A stretch of DNA of 64,000 nucleotides from Flavihumibacter stibioxidans (GCF_014332695.1 NZ_MBUA01000001.1:1488001-1552000), one strand, 5' to 3'; numbered from the stretch's first letter, positions 8,501-17,172 are shown. The notes: a model not told the origin generated them from the letters alone. A program made the numbers and translations.

Positions 8501-9976
8501 TTAGAGTTGTTTGTTCAGTTGTTGCAGCCAGCCCTGGTAGGCCTCTTCGAGGGATGGGCATTCGTCTGGTGTTAAAGTGCGGATGGCCTGCTGCAAACTG
8601 AAAGCGTCCTTCACATCCTTATAATATCCCGCTCCTATGCCTGCCCCCAAAGCCGCGCCCACACTGCCATCGGAAGGATATAGCGTTACGGGCACGCCTG
8701 TTGCGGACACAAAGGATTGCAGGAAGATCTCACTCTGGAAGAGGTTGGCGCGGCCTGCACGGATAGACAGCGGCTCCAGGCCATTGCTGCGCATGATATC
8801 GAGTCCGTAACGGAACGCGAAAGCGATGCCTTCCTGCAGTGCGCGGAACAGGTGCGCCTGCCTGTGATGGTTCAGGTCTATTCCGCTGAATTGTACCCCG
8901 GTGGAACGGTTTCCCAGCATGCGTTCCGCCCCGTTTCCAAAGGGCAATACGGTAACCCCATCGCTGCCGGGTGATACCGTGGCCGCCAGTTCATTGAGCT
9001 GCTCATAACCGGCGCCGCCTCCTATTTGCTGTTTGGCCCAGTTGTATAAAATGCCCGTGCCGTTGATGCACAACAGCACACCGGTTCGCGTCTGGTCTTT
9101 GGTATGGTTGACGTGCGCAAAACTGTTGACCCTCGATTGCGGATCAAAACCGGGTTTATCGCTGACAGCATAAATTACGCCGGAAGTTCCCGCCGTGGCT
9201 GCCACTTCTCCGGGTTCCGTCACACCCAGGCTAAGGGCATTGTTGGGCTGATCGCCGGCTTTGTAACTAACGGGAATGCCCACACGAAGCGACAGGTTTT
9301 CGGCAATTTGCCTGTCCAGCCGGCCATGTACAGAGAAAACATCCTGGAGCTTATTGAAAAACCCTCGGTCAAATCCGAAATAATCCAGCACATCACCGCT
9401 CAGTTCATTGCGGGTAAAATCCCAGAATACACCTTCCGATAATCCCGATGCCGTAGTAGTAACGGTGCCGGTCAACCGAAATGCGATATAATCTCCCGGA
9501 AGCATCACATGTGCTATGCGGGCATATACTGCCGGTTCATTTTCTTTGACCCAGGCCAGCTTGGAAGCGGTAAAGTTTCCCGGTGAATTAAGCAGGTGCT
9601 GCAGGCAGTAGTCCACCCCCAGGGCCTCATTGGCAGCCTCACCGTAAGGCACGGCCCTGCTGTCGCACCAGATGATCGATGGCCGCAGCACCATATAGTC
9701 CCGGTCGGTTACCACCAGTCCGTGCATCTGGTAGGCAATGCCGATGGCGCCTACCTCTGCGGGGTCATATGCTTTTGTTGCGTTCGCTTTTTTGATGGCG
9801 TCCTGCACATGCTGCCACCATAGTTCGGGAGACTGCTCTGCCCAGCCGGGTTGCGGTGAACTGATAGGGGTTTCCTTATCGGGATATTGCACTGTGGCGA
9901 GGCATTGCTGCGTGGCGGCATCCACTACGGAAACCTTGATAGAGGAAGTACCGATATCTATTCCGAGGAGTAACAT
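8501..9976 (-). CDS. xylB: Xylulokinase
   Basis: 491 residues, FGGY carbohydrate kinase family. It phosphorylates D-xylulose to xylulose 5-phosphate, feeding the pentose phosphate pathway. The N-terminal phosphate-binding loop is LLLGIDIGTSSIKVSVVD (residues 2-19). GWAEQSPELWW, AYQMHGLVV and IIWCDSRAVP match xylulokinases, and the C-terminal ATP domain has the IRAGRANLFQS and GSVGAALGAGIGAG segments. It is the first gene of the leftward xylBA operon, divergent from the AraC regulator across a 144-bp AT-rich region. Confidence 0.95.
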   Translation of the reverse strand: MLLLGIDIGTSSIKVSVVDAATQQCLATVQYPDKETPISSPQPGWAEQSPELWWQHVQDAIKKANATKAYDPAEVGAIGIAYQMHGLVVTDRDYMVLRPSIIWCDSRAVPYGEAANEALGVDYCLQHLLNSPGNFTASKLAWVKENEPAVYARIAHVMLPGDYIAFRLTGTVTTTASGLSEGVFWDFTRNELSGDVLDYFGFDRGFFNKLQDVFSVHGRLDRQIAENLSLRVGIPVSYKAGDQPNNALSLGVTEPGEVAATAGTSGVIYAVSDKPGFDPQSRVNSFAHVNHTKDQTRTGVLLCINGTGILYNWAKQQIGGGAGYEQLNELAATVSPGSDGVTVLPFGNGAERMLGNRSTGVQFSGIDLNHHRQAHLFRALQEGIAFAFRYGLDIMRSNGLEPLSIRAGRANLFQSEIFLQSFVSATGVPVTLYPSDGSVGAALGAGIGAGYYKDVKDAFSLQQAIRTLTPDECPSLEEAYQGWLQQLNKQL

Positions 9977-10024
9977 GGCAAAATCGTTGAATGGTATGCT
10001 TTCAGGAATCTAAATTAACCAGCA

Positions 10025-10042
10025 GATAAGAAGATTCTTATC
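10025..10042. promoter_or_regulatory. 18-bp palindrome in xylB-araC intergenic region
   Basis: GATAAGAA-GA-TTCTTATC is a perfect inverted repeat with 8-bp arms, 49 nt upstream of xylB. A further TTCTTAT half-site lies at 10080-10086. It is a reasonable operator candidate for the xylose regulator, but this is inferred only from position and symmetry. Confidence 0.5.
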
Positions 10043-10120
10043 ACTTTTTTGTTTATTTATAAAACTATTTTAATAATAATTCTTATTTTGATCTCCTTTA
10101 CGGGTTAAGATTGTTGCAAT

Positions 10121-11017
10121 ATGAAACCACTGATTGAAAAACTGCCAACCGGGCGCGACCATTCTTTTGTGGCCCGCTCCTACCGTACGCCCCATTTTGA
10201 AGTGCCCTGGCACCAGCATCCGGAGTTGGAGCTGATACTTTTTACTGAAGGGGAAGGTAATGCCTTTGTGGGCAATCATGTGGGTGAATTTGCCACCGGC
10301 GACATCTATTTCCTTGGCAGCAACCTGCCGCATACTTTCCAGAAAGCTGATCCTGACCTGGTCACCAGTGCCATGGTCATACAATTCCTGCCGAACTGCT
10401 GGGGCGACCAGTTGTTGGAAATGCCCGAGAGCAGGGACATAAACAGGTTGTTTGGGCATGCATCGGTCGGATTAAAACTGAAAGGCAGTACCATTGAAAA
10501 AATCACCCCGCTCCTTCGTGAGCTGGAATTTACCAACGGTTTTAACCGCATCATCCTGTTATGGCAATGCCTTCAGTGCATTGCCTCCGCAAAAGAATAC
10601 GAGGAATTGTCCACCCATGAAATGGGCGCCCTGCAAGTGAAACAACAGGCCAGGATTGACCTCATATTCCAGTATACCATTGACCATTATGCGCAGAATA
10701 TTACCCTGGACGAGATCGCGTCCTATGCGGGCATGAGTGTACCTGCATTCTGCAATTATTTCCGCAAGAGCACCAAAAAAACCTATATCGAATTCCTGAA
10801 TGAAGTGCGGATCGGCAAGGCCTGCCAGCAACTGATCGATACGCAGAAAAGCATTTCTGAGATTGCATATGAAAACGGCTACAATACACTGGCAAACTTC
10901 AACAAGCAATTCCTGAAAGTCAGGAGCATGCAACCCAGCCAGTACCGCAAGGTGTTTTCCGCATCTGCAGAGGCACAGGCCAGCGGCCTGGAGTTCAGCG
11001 GCAAAATATACAGTTGA
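10121..11017 (+). CDS. AraC family transcriptional regulator, probably of xylose genes
   Basis: 298 residues. The N-terminal half resembles a cupin sensor domain (HFEVPWHQHPELELILFTEG near residues 25-45, FATGDIYFLGSNLPHTF). The C-terminal ~100 residues hold two helix-turn-helix motifs of AraC/XylS type: ITLDEIASYAGMSVPAFCNY and ISEIAYENGYNTLANFNKQF, followed by MQPSQYRK. It is divergent from xylBA, so sugar-responsive control of that operon is the likely job. The ligand (xylose or another sugar) is not shown by sequence. Confidence 0.88.
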   Translation: MKPLIEKLPTGRDHSFVARSYRTPHFEVPWHQHPELELILFTEGEGNAFVGNHVGEFATGDIYFLGSNLPHTFQKADPDLVTSAMVIQFLPNCWGDQLLEMPESRDINRLFGHASVGLKLKGSTIEKITPLLRELEFTNGFNRIILLWQCLQCIASAKEYEELSTHEMGALQVKQQARIDLIFQYTIDHYAQNITLDEIASYAGMSVPAFCNYFRKSTKKTYIEFLNEVRIGKACQQLIDTQKSISEIAYENGYNTLANFNKQFLKVRSMQPSQYRKVFSASAEAQASGLEFSGKIYS

Positions 11018-11027
11018 CCGGCAGCGG

Positions 11028-11063
11028 AAAGCCGGTGTAAGTATTATTACTGACTCCGGCTTT
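11028..11063 (+). terminator. Possible terminator after the AraC gene
   Basis: AAAGCCGG and CCGGCTTT flank a 20-nt loop that has its own small stem (GTAA/TTAC). It lies just after the stop codon. The T tract is short, so this is a weak call. Confidence 0.35.
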
Positions 11064-11142
11064 CAGGTATTGCATTGTATAAATCTGAGGCATACTATTT
11101 CCACCTTTGCCATGATAATTTTATACGATAAATACCGATTTT

Positions 11143-11442
11143 ATGAAGCAACTCACCTCCATGCTGGGCCTGGCCCTCATCCTCTTTATTTCGTCCTGTA
11201 AAAAGGATCCGGTTTTTATACCGACACTAACCATGACCAGTACCAGTATACAGGTTTTAACCGATGGTGGCAGCAGGGAGCTGGAGATCAGTTCCAATAC
11301 AGACTGGAAAATTACGGTACCGGCAGAGGCCACAGGCTGGGTCAACCTGGACAGGAATACAGGCAAAGGAAATGCAAAGGTGACAATAACTGGAAATTCC
11401 GCGCAACCTGATCACTATTTTCCGCTCCAAACTGAGCATTAG
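11143..11442 (+). pseudogene. BACON-domain lipoprotein, apparently frameshifted
   Basis: The open frame gives 99 residues: a lipoprotein signal (LFISSCKKDP, acylated Cys near residue 19) and most of one BACON domain (VLTDGGSRELEISSNTDWKI, GWVNLDRNTGKGNAKVTIT). BACON domains are Ig-like and usually sit N-terminal to larger secreted proteins. The frame ends abruptly in PDHYFPLQTEH. After the T4 run at 11418-11421 the next frame reads FRSKLSISFRGKNNHYF, which looks like the missing last strands, and runs to a stop at 11513-11515. A one-base indel is therefore likely. No downstream domain remains. It borders other remnants (IS-like end, truncated LytTR gene). Confidence 0.55.
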
Positions 11443-11583
11443 TTTCCGGGGCAAAAACAACCACTACTTTACCGCGTCAATCTCATCACACTTGATGCAC
11501 AAAACCGGGCCATGATGATGGATATTATTAAAGACCAACATAAAATATAGTAACTTTTTCAACACTAAAGTGATAGTAACAAT
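11443..11583. other. Remnant-like sequence without an intact gene
   Basis: This stretch holds the out-of-frame continuation of the BACON gene and a short frame reading YRVNLITLDAQNRAMMMDII before a TAG at about 11550. It is AT-rich compared with its neighbours. I see no complete gene or RNA in it. Confidence 0.4.
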
Positions 11584-11631
11584 TAGTGGTCAGTTTGCTA
11601 CGGAATAAGGTGGTCAGCTTCATTGGAATTT
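11584..11631. mobile_element. Probable end of a decayed IS21-like insertion sequence
   Basis: Two imperfect 24-bp tandem units share GTGGTCAG exactly 24 nt apart (TAGTGGTCAGTTTGC... and AGGTGGTCAGCTTCA...), each followed by GGAAT. Multiple short direct repeats of this kind at the termini are typical of IS21-family elements. No transposase or second end is present, so only a scar would remain. It lies exactly where the LytTR gene loses its N-terminus. Family assignment is from memory of such ends. Confidence 0.4.
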
Positions 11632-12168
11632 CCAGTCGGGATTGAAGTTATAAAAATTCTGGGCTCAACCGTACAGGTCATATTTTGTACAGCATTTTCA
11701 GAATTCGCAGTAACCAGTTATGATCTTGATGCAGTAGACTATTTAATGAAGCCGATTGCTTTTAGCCGATTTGTGAAAGCCATAAATAGGATCAAAAGCA
11801 AAGAAAGAACTGAAATTAAAAACATTGACATATCAGATGATTACATTTTTGTGAAAACAGAACACAAGGGTAAGTTAATCCGGATAAGTTTGGCTGACAT
11901 TGATTTTGTTGAAGCACGCAGCAATTATATTGCTATTCATAGAGGGCATAGTAAAACAATGGTATATTCATCCCTAAGGGACTTTGAGCAAAGATTGCGT
12001 TCCAGCCGATTTATTCGAATTCATAAATCCTATATTATCGACTCCTATAAAATAGCGCACGTGGAGAACAATGCTATCTTACTAAAAAACAGGTCGGAAC
12101 GTATTCCATTGAGTAAGACATATAAAGCAGGGTTTCTGGATCAAATAAAAAACAGGCTCCTACTGTAA
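11623..12168 (+). pseudogene. LytTR response regulator lacking the start of its receiver domain
   Basis: 181 codons from a TTG. An intact LytTR regulator of Bacteroidota has about 235-250 residues. Here the first ~55 residues of the receiver, including the acidic pocket and phosphorylated Asp, are missing. The frame enters at GIEVIKILGSTVQVIFCTAF, then has the receiver C-terminus (DAVDYLMKPIAFSRFVKAI) and a complete LytTR DNA-binding domain (YIFVKTEHKGKLIRI, IRIHKSYIID, IPLSKTYKAGF). The apparent start lies inside IS-like repeats, so this is probably a broken gene. No histidine kinase is adjacent. The region is AT-rich relative to neighbours. A truncated DNA-binding protein could still be made. 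Confidence 0.75.
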
Positions 12169-12283
12169 GCCGTACAAGCGAACCTCATCCTAAATTAATC
12201 GATTTAAAGTAAAAGAGACGGTTACAAAGAACCGCCCGCATTAGATAAATCTGAGTATCATAGTCACCAGAGCTCAGGAAACA

Positions 12284-14716
12284 CTATTCCGGCAATTCTG
12301 TTTTCCTTGCTTTAGCGGCCTGCTTGGTCTGCCGTATGCGGTAACTGAAGCTCAGGTTGAGCTGACGCCGCCTGAACTGAAAATCCCCCTCGGTGTAAAA
12401 GTTATCGCCCCTGTTGACTGTACGGGTGCGGCGGGAATTAAAAACATCCATGATATTCAGGTTGATGGTCCCCCTTTCTTTCAGTATATCCTTACTAAAG
12501 GAAATATCCGCAAAGAACATTCCCTTCCTCCTGCCCTGCACTGTTTTCTGCGGTGCTTCGTAATTTGTCCTTACCTGTATATCCAGGTTGCGTGGCAGGA
12601 TAAACCTGGAAGTCTGGCGGGCAAACCAGCTATAGGTGGATGCCCTGAAATCCGGTAGCAGGTTGGTACCATCGATATCGGAATAAAAGAAATTCAGGTT
12701 GAGGTCCATCTTCCACCATTGCCTGGGATTATACCCACCCGTGAACTCAAGTCCCATAGCATTTTCCGATTGCAGGTTCTGCGGCTTCGTGATGGCATTG
12801 CCTTCCGCATCCACCGTGCGGATCCGGTCTATTTTATCCTTCGTATTACGGTAATAGATAGCCGAAGTGAAACTTCCTTTGTCGAATGTTTTCAAATGCC
12901 CCAGTTCCATGAGGTTGGAATATTCAGGGTCCAGGTCGGGATTGCCACTGAAAAAATTCCGGCTGTCGGAAAAGGTAACATAGGGACTCAAATCATTGTA
13001 AAAAGGTCTCCGGACCCTTCTGCTGTAACTGAACTGGATCGCGTTCTCCTTTTCCAGATCAACACTTAAATGCGCGCTCGGGAAAACATTCATATACTTT
13101 CTAGGGTTCACCTCGGCCGTTTTCCTCAAGGTGGTGGTTACATCGGTCCACTCAGCCCTTAATCCACCCTGGTAGGACAACCGCTTTGTCTTGTTGCCGA
13201 GTATGCCGTATGCTGCCAGTATGTTTTCATTGTAATCAAAGATATTATCCAGTCCCGGTACCGGTTCAAAACTGCCGCCGGAACCCTGGCGCGTTACGAG
13301 GTAGTCATTGACCATATCCCGAAAGCTGCTCCTGAAGCCGGTTTCAAACTTTCCTTCGGCCGCTATCGGCTTGGTATAGTCCACCTGGAATAACCATTGG
13401 TCCTCATACTCATCGTTCAGCGATTTCTCCAGGAGCGCCTTGCCGGCATTCTCCGTTCCGTTGGGCTGGAAAAATCTTTGCGTAAATAGCTGGTCGGAAT
13501 TTTCCCAATAATTCAGGTATTTCAGTTCTGCCACCAGTTCATGTCCCTTGCCGGGAAGCGTCTGTTTAAAATTCAAACTGTATTCCGAGTTGGGCTCAGT
13601 CTCATCTTCATCCTGTGTGCGCAAACTGATGCCTTTCAGATCAGACAGGCTGTTCAGGTAATCTTCATAACGGATGTTGGTCAGGCGGTTACCCTTGCTC
13701 CTTCGATTAAGGTAGGAGGCAGTTAAGATGCTTTTTTCTGTGAAATAATAATCCAGCCCGCCCCGGATATTATTGTTAAACCCGGTGAAGGTTCCGTTAT
13801 TGGTTTGCTTTAAAATCGAAACCGTATCTGTGCCATACACTTCCTGGTATTGTGATCCCCGGTAGGGTTGTTTGCGATAGGCAATGCCATAGTTAAGGAA
13901 GAAATTGATTTTCCGGTGGCGGTAGTTCAGGTTGAAGGCAGCTCCCAGGTTGGTGGGAGTTCCCGTCACCAGTTCCACCGTTCCATTGAATCCCTGTTTG
14001 GTTTCCTTTTTAAGTACGATATTGATGATGCCGGCCATGCCTTCGGCCTCATAACGGGCAGATGGATTGGTGATGATCTCCACCCGTTCCACCATGCTCG
14101 CCTGCAATTGCTGCAAGCCACTGCCGCCCTTGATGCTCACCATTCCGGATGGTTTCCCATCGATCAGTATCCTTACATTATCGCTGCCTCGCAGTTTTAC
14201 GCCGCCCTCGGCATCTACGGAAACGGAGGGAATATTGGTGAGGATATCCGAAGCGGTTCCCCCTGCGTTCGCAAGGTCCTTTCCCACGTTGAATACTTTC
14301 TTATCCAGCGAAAGCTGCATGGAGCTTTTTTCCGCCTGGACAATGACCTCATCCAGTATGCCGGATATGGGTTGCAGGGAGATGGTTCCCAGGTCATGGA
14401 CCGTTCCTGTGGTGGCCAGGCTGAATTCCTTTGACCGGAACTTAGTGTAACCCATGAACTCAATCTCAGCGAAATATTTTCCTGTTGGCAGTTGTACGGA
14501 AAAGTATCCCGAATCATTTGACAGACCACCATTCACCAGTTTGTTTCCATCGGGTTTTATTATCCTGATGCTGGCATGTGACAGGGGGGATAAAGAAATG
14601 GCGTCAACGACCCTGCCCTTTACGGATGGCGTGGTGGCAGCCTGGGAAAAAGCGTTTATCCTTAACAGTAAGATGGTAACCAGGAAGCCTGTCACCAAAA
14701 ATATTTTCTTATTCAT
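12284..14716 (-). CDS. Outer-membrane beta-barrel protein, TonB-dependent receptor type
   Basis: 810 residues. A signal peptide (about 1-25, ends NAFSQA) is followed by a carboxypeptidase-regulatory-like Ig fold (VKGRVVDAISLSPLSHASIR), a plug-like domain (VKLRGSDNVRILIDGKPSGM, MVERVEIITNPSARYEAEG, AGIINIVLKK) and a C-terminal barrel of many alternating strands ending FSYRIRQTK. This is the pattern of the Bacteroidota outer-membrane beta-barrel family related to TonB-dependent receptors. No SusD-like partner or clear TonB box is seen next to it, so the substrate is unknown. It stands alone between the LytTR remnant and tRNA-Ser. Confidence 0.85.
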   Translation of the reverse strand: MNKKIFLVTGFLVTILLLRINAFSQAATTPSVKGRVVDAISLSPLSHASIRIIKPDGNKLVNGGLSNDSGYFSVQLPTGKYFAEIEFMGYTKFRSKEFSLATTGTVHDLGTISLQPISGILDEVIVQAEKSSMQLSLDKKVFNVGKDLANAGGTASDILTNIPSVSVDAEGGVKLRGSDNVRILIDGKPSGMVSIKGGSGLQQLQASMVERVEIITNPSARYEAEGMAGIINIVLKKETKQGFNGTVELVTGTPTNLGAAFNLNYRHRKINFFLNYGIAYRKQPYRGSQYQEVYGTDTVSILKQTNNGTFTGFNNNIRGGLDYYFTEKSILTASYLNRRSKGNRLTNIRYEDYLNSLSDLKGISLRTQDEDETEPNSEYSLNFKQTLPGKGHELVAELKYLNYWENSDQLFTQRFFQPNGTENAGKALLEKSLNDEYEDQWLFQVDYTKPIAAEGKFETGFRSSFRDMVNDYLVTRQGSGGSFEPVPGLDNIFDYNENILAAYGILGNKTKRLSYQGGLRAEWTDVTTTLRKTAEVNPRKYMNVFPSAHLSVDLEKENAIQFSYSRRVRRPFYNDLSPYVTFSDSRNFFSGNPDLDPEYSNLMELGHLKTFDKGSFTSAIYYRNTKDKIDRIRTVDAEGNAITKPQNLQSENAMGLEFTGGYNPRQWWKMDLNLNFFYSDIDGTNLLPDFRASTYSWFARQTSRFILPRNLDIQVRTNYEAPQKTVQGRRKGMFFADISFSKDILKERGTINLNIMDVFNSRRTRTVNRGDNFYTEGDFQFRRRQLNLSFSYRIRQTKQAAKARKTELPE

Positions 14717-14966
14717 GTTGCCCTTTAAAGCTAACCAATCAATCGGTGACGGTAAATTATTTCAAATCGATACCAGGTGGTGGCAATACTGTAAGTTCAT
14801 TAAACGGTAGTTTTTATCGGAGTCGCTCATGTCGAATAATCATCTGATTTTCGACATAAAATCAGGTCAACACCCATTACTGTTCAGCTTTTTTACAGGT
14901 AAATAGTTTTGAGGTGGTTTACGAAACATGTACTCCCGCAACGTCCCGAAAAATGTTCAGTGACAG
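14717..14966. other. Intergenic region upstream of the outer-membrane protein gene
   Basis: No gene seen. It should hold the promoter of the leftward outer-membrane protein gene. One inverted repeat stands out at 14844-14865: CTGATTTT, 6-nt loop, AAAATCAG. Confidence 0.5.
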
Positions 14967-15001
14967 AAAAAAGCCAGCCAACGCTTAACACGTTGGCTGG
15001 C
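14967..15001 (-). terminator. Terminator of tRNA-Ser
   Basis: On the minus strand GCCAGCCAACG, 7-nt loop, CGTTGGCTGGC then TTTTTT. The stem has 11 bp and the hairpin lies 25 nt after the tRNA 3' end. Confidence 0.9.
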
Positions 15002-15025
15002 AAAGGTCGCTGTTGCGACAGGAGG

Positions 15026-15113
15026 CGGAGAGAGCGGGATTCGAACCCGCGATACCCTTTAGAGGTATACACACTTTCCAGGCGTGCTCCTTCAACCACT
15101 CGGACATCTCTCC
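15026..15113 (-). tRNA. tRNA-Ser (anticodon GGA)
   Basis: 88 nt. The acceptor stem GGAGAGA/TCTCTCC, D arm, anticodon stem CACGC/GTGTG with loop CTGGAAA (anticodon GGA, reads UCC/UCU), a long variable arm (ATACC/GGTAT, class II tRNA) and the T arm CGGGTTCGAATCCCG all form. The discriminator base is G. CCA is not encoded. Confidence 0.97.
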
Positions 15114-15143
15114 AGTTTTTTTCACCCGACCCGGCGAGCGGAT

Positions 15144-15170
15144 CACCCGTCGGGTGCCACCCGACGGGTG
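15144..15170. repeat. CACCCG-T/A-CGGGTG palindrome pair, copy A
   Basis: CACCCGTCGGGTG at 15144-15156 and CACCCGACGGGTG at 15158-15170 are separated by one base. Each half is itself a 13-nt odd palindrome and the pair can fold into a 12-bp hairpin. It lies between ansA and tRNA-Ser. Confidence 0.9.
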
Positions 15171-15205
15171 GATCTTCTCAAACGGGACGCAAATATAGGG
15201 GAATC

Positions 15206-16381
15206 TCAACCAATCGTCAACTCCCCACGCAGGGAAGTTTCCAATAATTCCTTCAGCCGCACCCGCGAATGCTTCTGCGCCAGCAGGAACATCAGCTTGG
15301 CCAGGGTGGCTTCGAAAGTCATGTCGTGCCCACTCACCACACCCATCTCCTTCAGGTCAATACTGGTCTCATAGCGGCCCAGTTCCACCGCCCCGCCGTC
15401 ACACTGCGTAATGTCGATGACCAGCACCCCTCTTTTGATCGCAGCCCGCAAAGCCGCCAGGAACCAAGGCACCGTGGTGGCATTGCCGCTGCCAAAGGTT
15501 TCCAGGATCACTGCGCGGATGCCCGGGGTACCCAACACCGCTTCCACCGTGGCCGGCGTAATTCCCGGAAATACCTTTAATACCCCCACCGAGGGGTCCA
15601 TCCTGCGGTGGACTTTCAGGCCCGCTTCCGGATGCTTTAAGATGAACTGCCGCTGGTATTTGATGGTAATCCCCGCTTCGGCCAGGGGCGGGTAATTCAT
15701 GGAATAAAAAGCCTCAAATTTCTCTGCGTTATATTTCTTGGACCGGTTTCCCCGGAATAACTGGTAATCGAAATAAATACATACCTCGGGTACCAGGGCC
15801 TTCCCCCCCTTGCGCGCCGCAGCTATTTCCAGGGCCGTGATGATGTTCTCCTTCGCGTCGGTCCTGATCTCCCCAATGGGCAATTGCGAGCCTGTTAAAA
15901 TCACGGGCTTGGACAGGTTCTCCAGCAGGAAACTCAGGGCCGATGCCGTAAAAGCCATGGTATCCGAACCGTGCAGGATCACAAACCCATCATACGCCTC
16001 GTAATTCTTTTCAATGATCCCCGCCAGTTCCACCCACACATCGGGATGCATATTGGAGGAATCCATCGGCGGGTTGAATGCATGCACTTCCACCTCGTAA
16101 CCAAGTTTCACGATCTCGGGGATATTGTCGCGGATCTCTTTGAACCCGATTGGTTTCAGTGCCCCTGTGGCGGCATCCATTACCATTCCCACCGTTCCGC
16201 CGGTGTAAATGATCAGGATGCGGGGAATGGCAGTCCTGCGGTTGGCAGCAGATTTGCCGGTGGCAGCAGATTTGGTTGTGGCAGCAGATTTGCTTGTGGC
16301 AGCAGACCTGTGATGAAGAGTCCCTTCCTGGTCTGGAGAGGATTTTATGGTGGGGCGCGACTTGCGGCTGGCTTTTCTCAT
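15206..16381 (-). CDS. ansA: Type I L-asparaginase with a basic repetitive N-terminal extension
   Basis: 391 residues; E. coli AnsA has about 338. It hydrolyses L-asparagine to aspartate and ammonia. The catalytic threonines and partners are visible: IIYTGGTVGMV (about residue 60), ILHGSDTMAFTASAL and LTGSQLPIGEIRTDAKENI. No signal peptide is present, consistent with cytoplasmic type I. The first ~50 residues are unusual: Arg/Lys/Ser-rich, then four tandem copies of a six-residue unit close to KSAATx. No Met lies between this tail and the fold, so the extension seems to be part of the protein unless a non-ATG start is used. It lies 17 bp downstream of the TatD gene, probably in one operon. 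Confidence 0.9.
   Translation of the reverse strand: MRKASRKSRPTIKSSPDQEGTLHHRSAATSKSAATTKSAATGKSAANRRTAIPRILIIYTGGTVGMVMDAATGALKPIGFKEIRDNIPEIVKLGYEVEVHAFNPPMDSSNMHPDVWVELAGIIEKNYEAYDGFVILHGSDTMAFTASALSFLLENLSKPVILTGSQLPIGEIRTDAKENIITALEIAAARKGGKALVPEVCIYFDYQLFRGNRSKKYNAEKFEAFYSMNYPPLAEAGITIKYQRQFILKHPEAGLKVHRRMDPSVGVLKVFPGITPATVEAVLGTPGIRAVILETFGSGNATTVPWFLAALRAAIKRGVLVIDITQCDGGAVELGRYETSIDLKEMGVVSGHDMTFEATLAKLMFLLAQKHSRVRLKELLETSLRGELTIG
16243..16314. repeat. 18-bp tandem repeat coding the AnsA N-terminal tail
   Basis: Four head-to-tail 18-bp units beginning TGGCAGCAGA. The first three differ at about 2-4 positions and the last one is more diverged. They encode the KSAATx hexapeptides of the asparaginase. 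Copy number could vary between strains. Confidence 0.9.
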
Positions 16382-16398
16382 ACAGTGTGTTAATTTGT

Positions 16399-17172
16399 TC
16401 AGGAGGCAGCGGCAAAAAGTTTTTCCGCATTGGCAGTGGTGACGGCAGCCACTTCTTCCGGCGAGACCTTGTAGATCTCCGCCAGTTTCTCCACCACATA
16501 TACCAGGTAACTGCTTTCGTTCCGCTTACCCCGGAAGGGAACCGGGGTCAGGTAGGGCGCGTCGGTTTCCAGCACAATATTTTCCAGGCCCAGCTTTTCC
16601 AGCACGGCCGGCAGGCCTGCATTCTTGTAAGTGACCACCCCGCCGATGCCCAGGTAGAGTCCGGTTTTCACCACCTCACGGGCCAGTTCATAACTGCCGC
16701 TGAAACAATGAAACACACCCCTCAGGTTACCATCCTGCGCAGCCTTTACTTCATTGATGCATTCCTGGGTGGAATTGCGTGAATGAATGGCGATGGGCAG
16801 GCGATAATGTTTGGCCAGTTCAATCTGCCGGCGGAATACTTCATACTGCTGTACCTCATAAGTGCGGTCCCAGTAAAAATCAAGTCCAATCTCCCCTACC
16901 GCCGCAAATTTTCTTTTTGCCAGCCAGTCTTCCACCAGTCGTAATTCTTCTTCGTAATTCTCCTTCACATAACAGGGATGCAGTCCCATCATAGACAGGC
17001 ATTCACCCGGATAAGCAGCTTCCAGGGACAACATGGCTTCGTGTTCCGAACTGTCAATAGCCGGCAGATAAAACCGCTTAACGCCCGCCCCACGGGCTTT
17101 TTCGAGTACTTCTGCAATGTCGTTCCGGAATTCTTCCACGTATAAATGGCAATGGGTATCGATGAGGATCAT
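16399..17172 (-). CDS. TatD family metal-dependent hydrolase
   Basis: 257 residues, the normal length for TatD-type deoxyribonucleases with a metal-binding TIM barrel. Metal ligands appear in order: IDTHCHLYVEEF at the N-terminus, GEIGLDFYWDR, AIHSRNSTQE, FHCFSGSYEL and LETDAPYLTPVPFRGKRNE. Family members act as 3'-5' exonucleases in DNA repair or turnover, while some have other hydrolase roles. It is cytoplasmic and sits 17 bp upstream of ansA on the same strand. A functional link to asparaginase is not obvious. Confidence 0.92.
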   Translation of the reverse strand: MILIDTHCHLYVEEFRNDIAEVLEKARGAGVKRFYLPAIDSSEHEAMLSLEAAYPGECLSMMGLHPCYVKENYEEELRLVEDWLAKRKFAAVGEIGLDFYWDRTYEVQQYEVFRRQIELAKHYRLPIAIHSRNSTQECINEVKAAQDGNLRGVFHCFSGSYELAREVVKTGLYLGIGGVVTYKNAGLPAVLEKLGLENIVLETDAPYLTPVPFRGKRNESSYLVYVVEKLAEIYKVSPEEVAAVTTANAEKLFAAAS

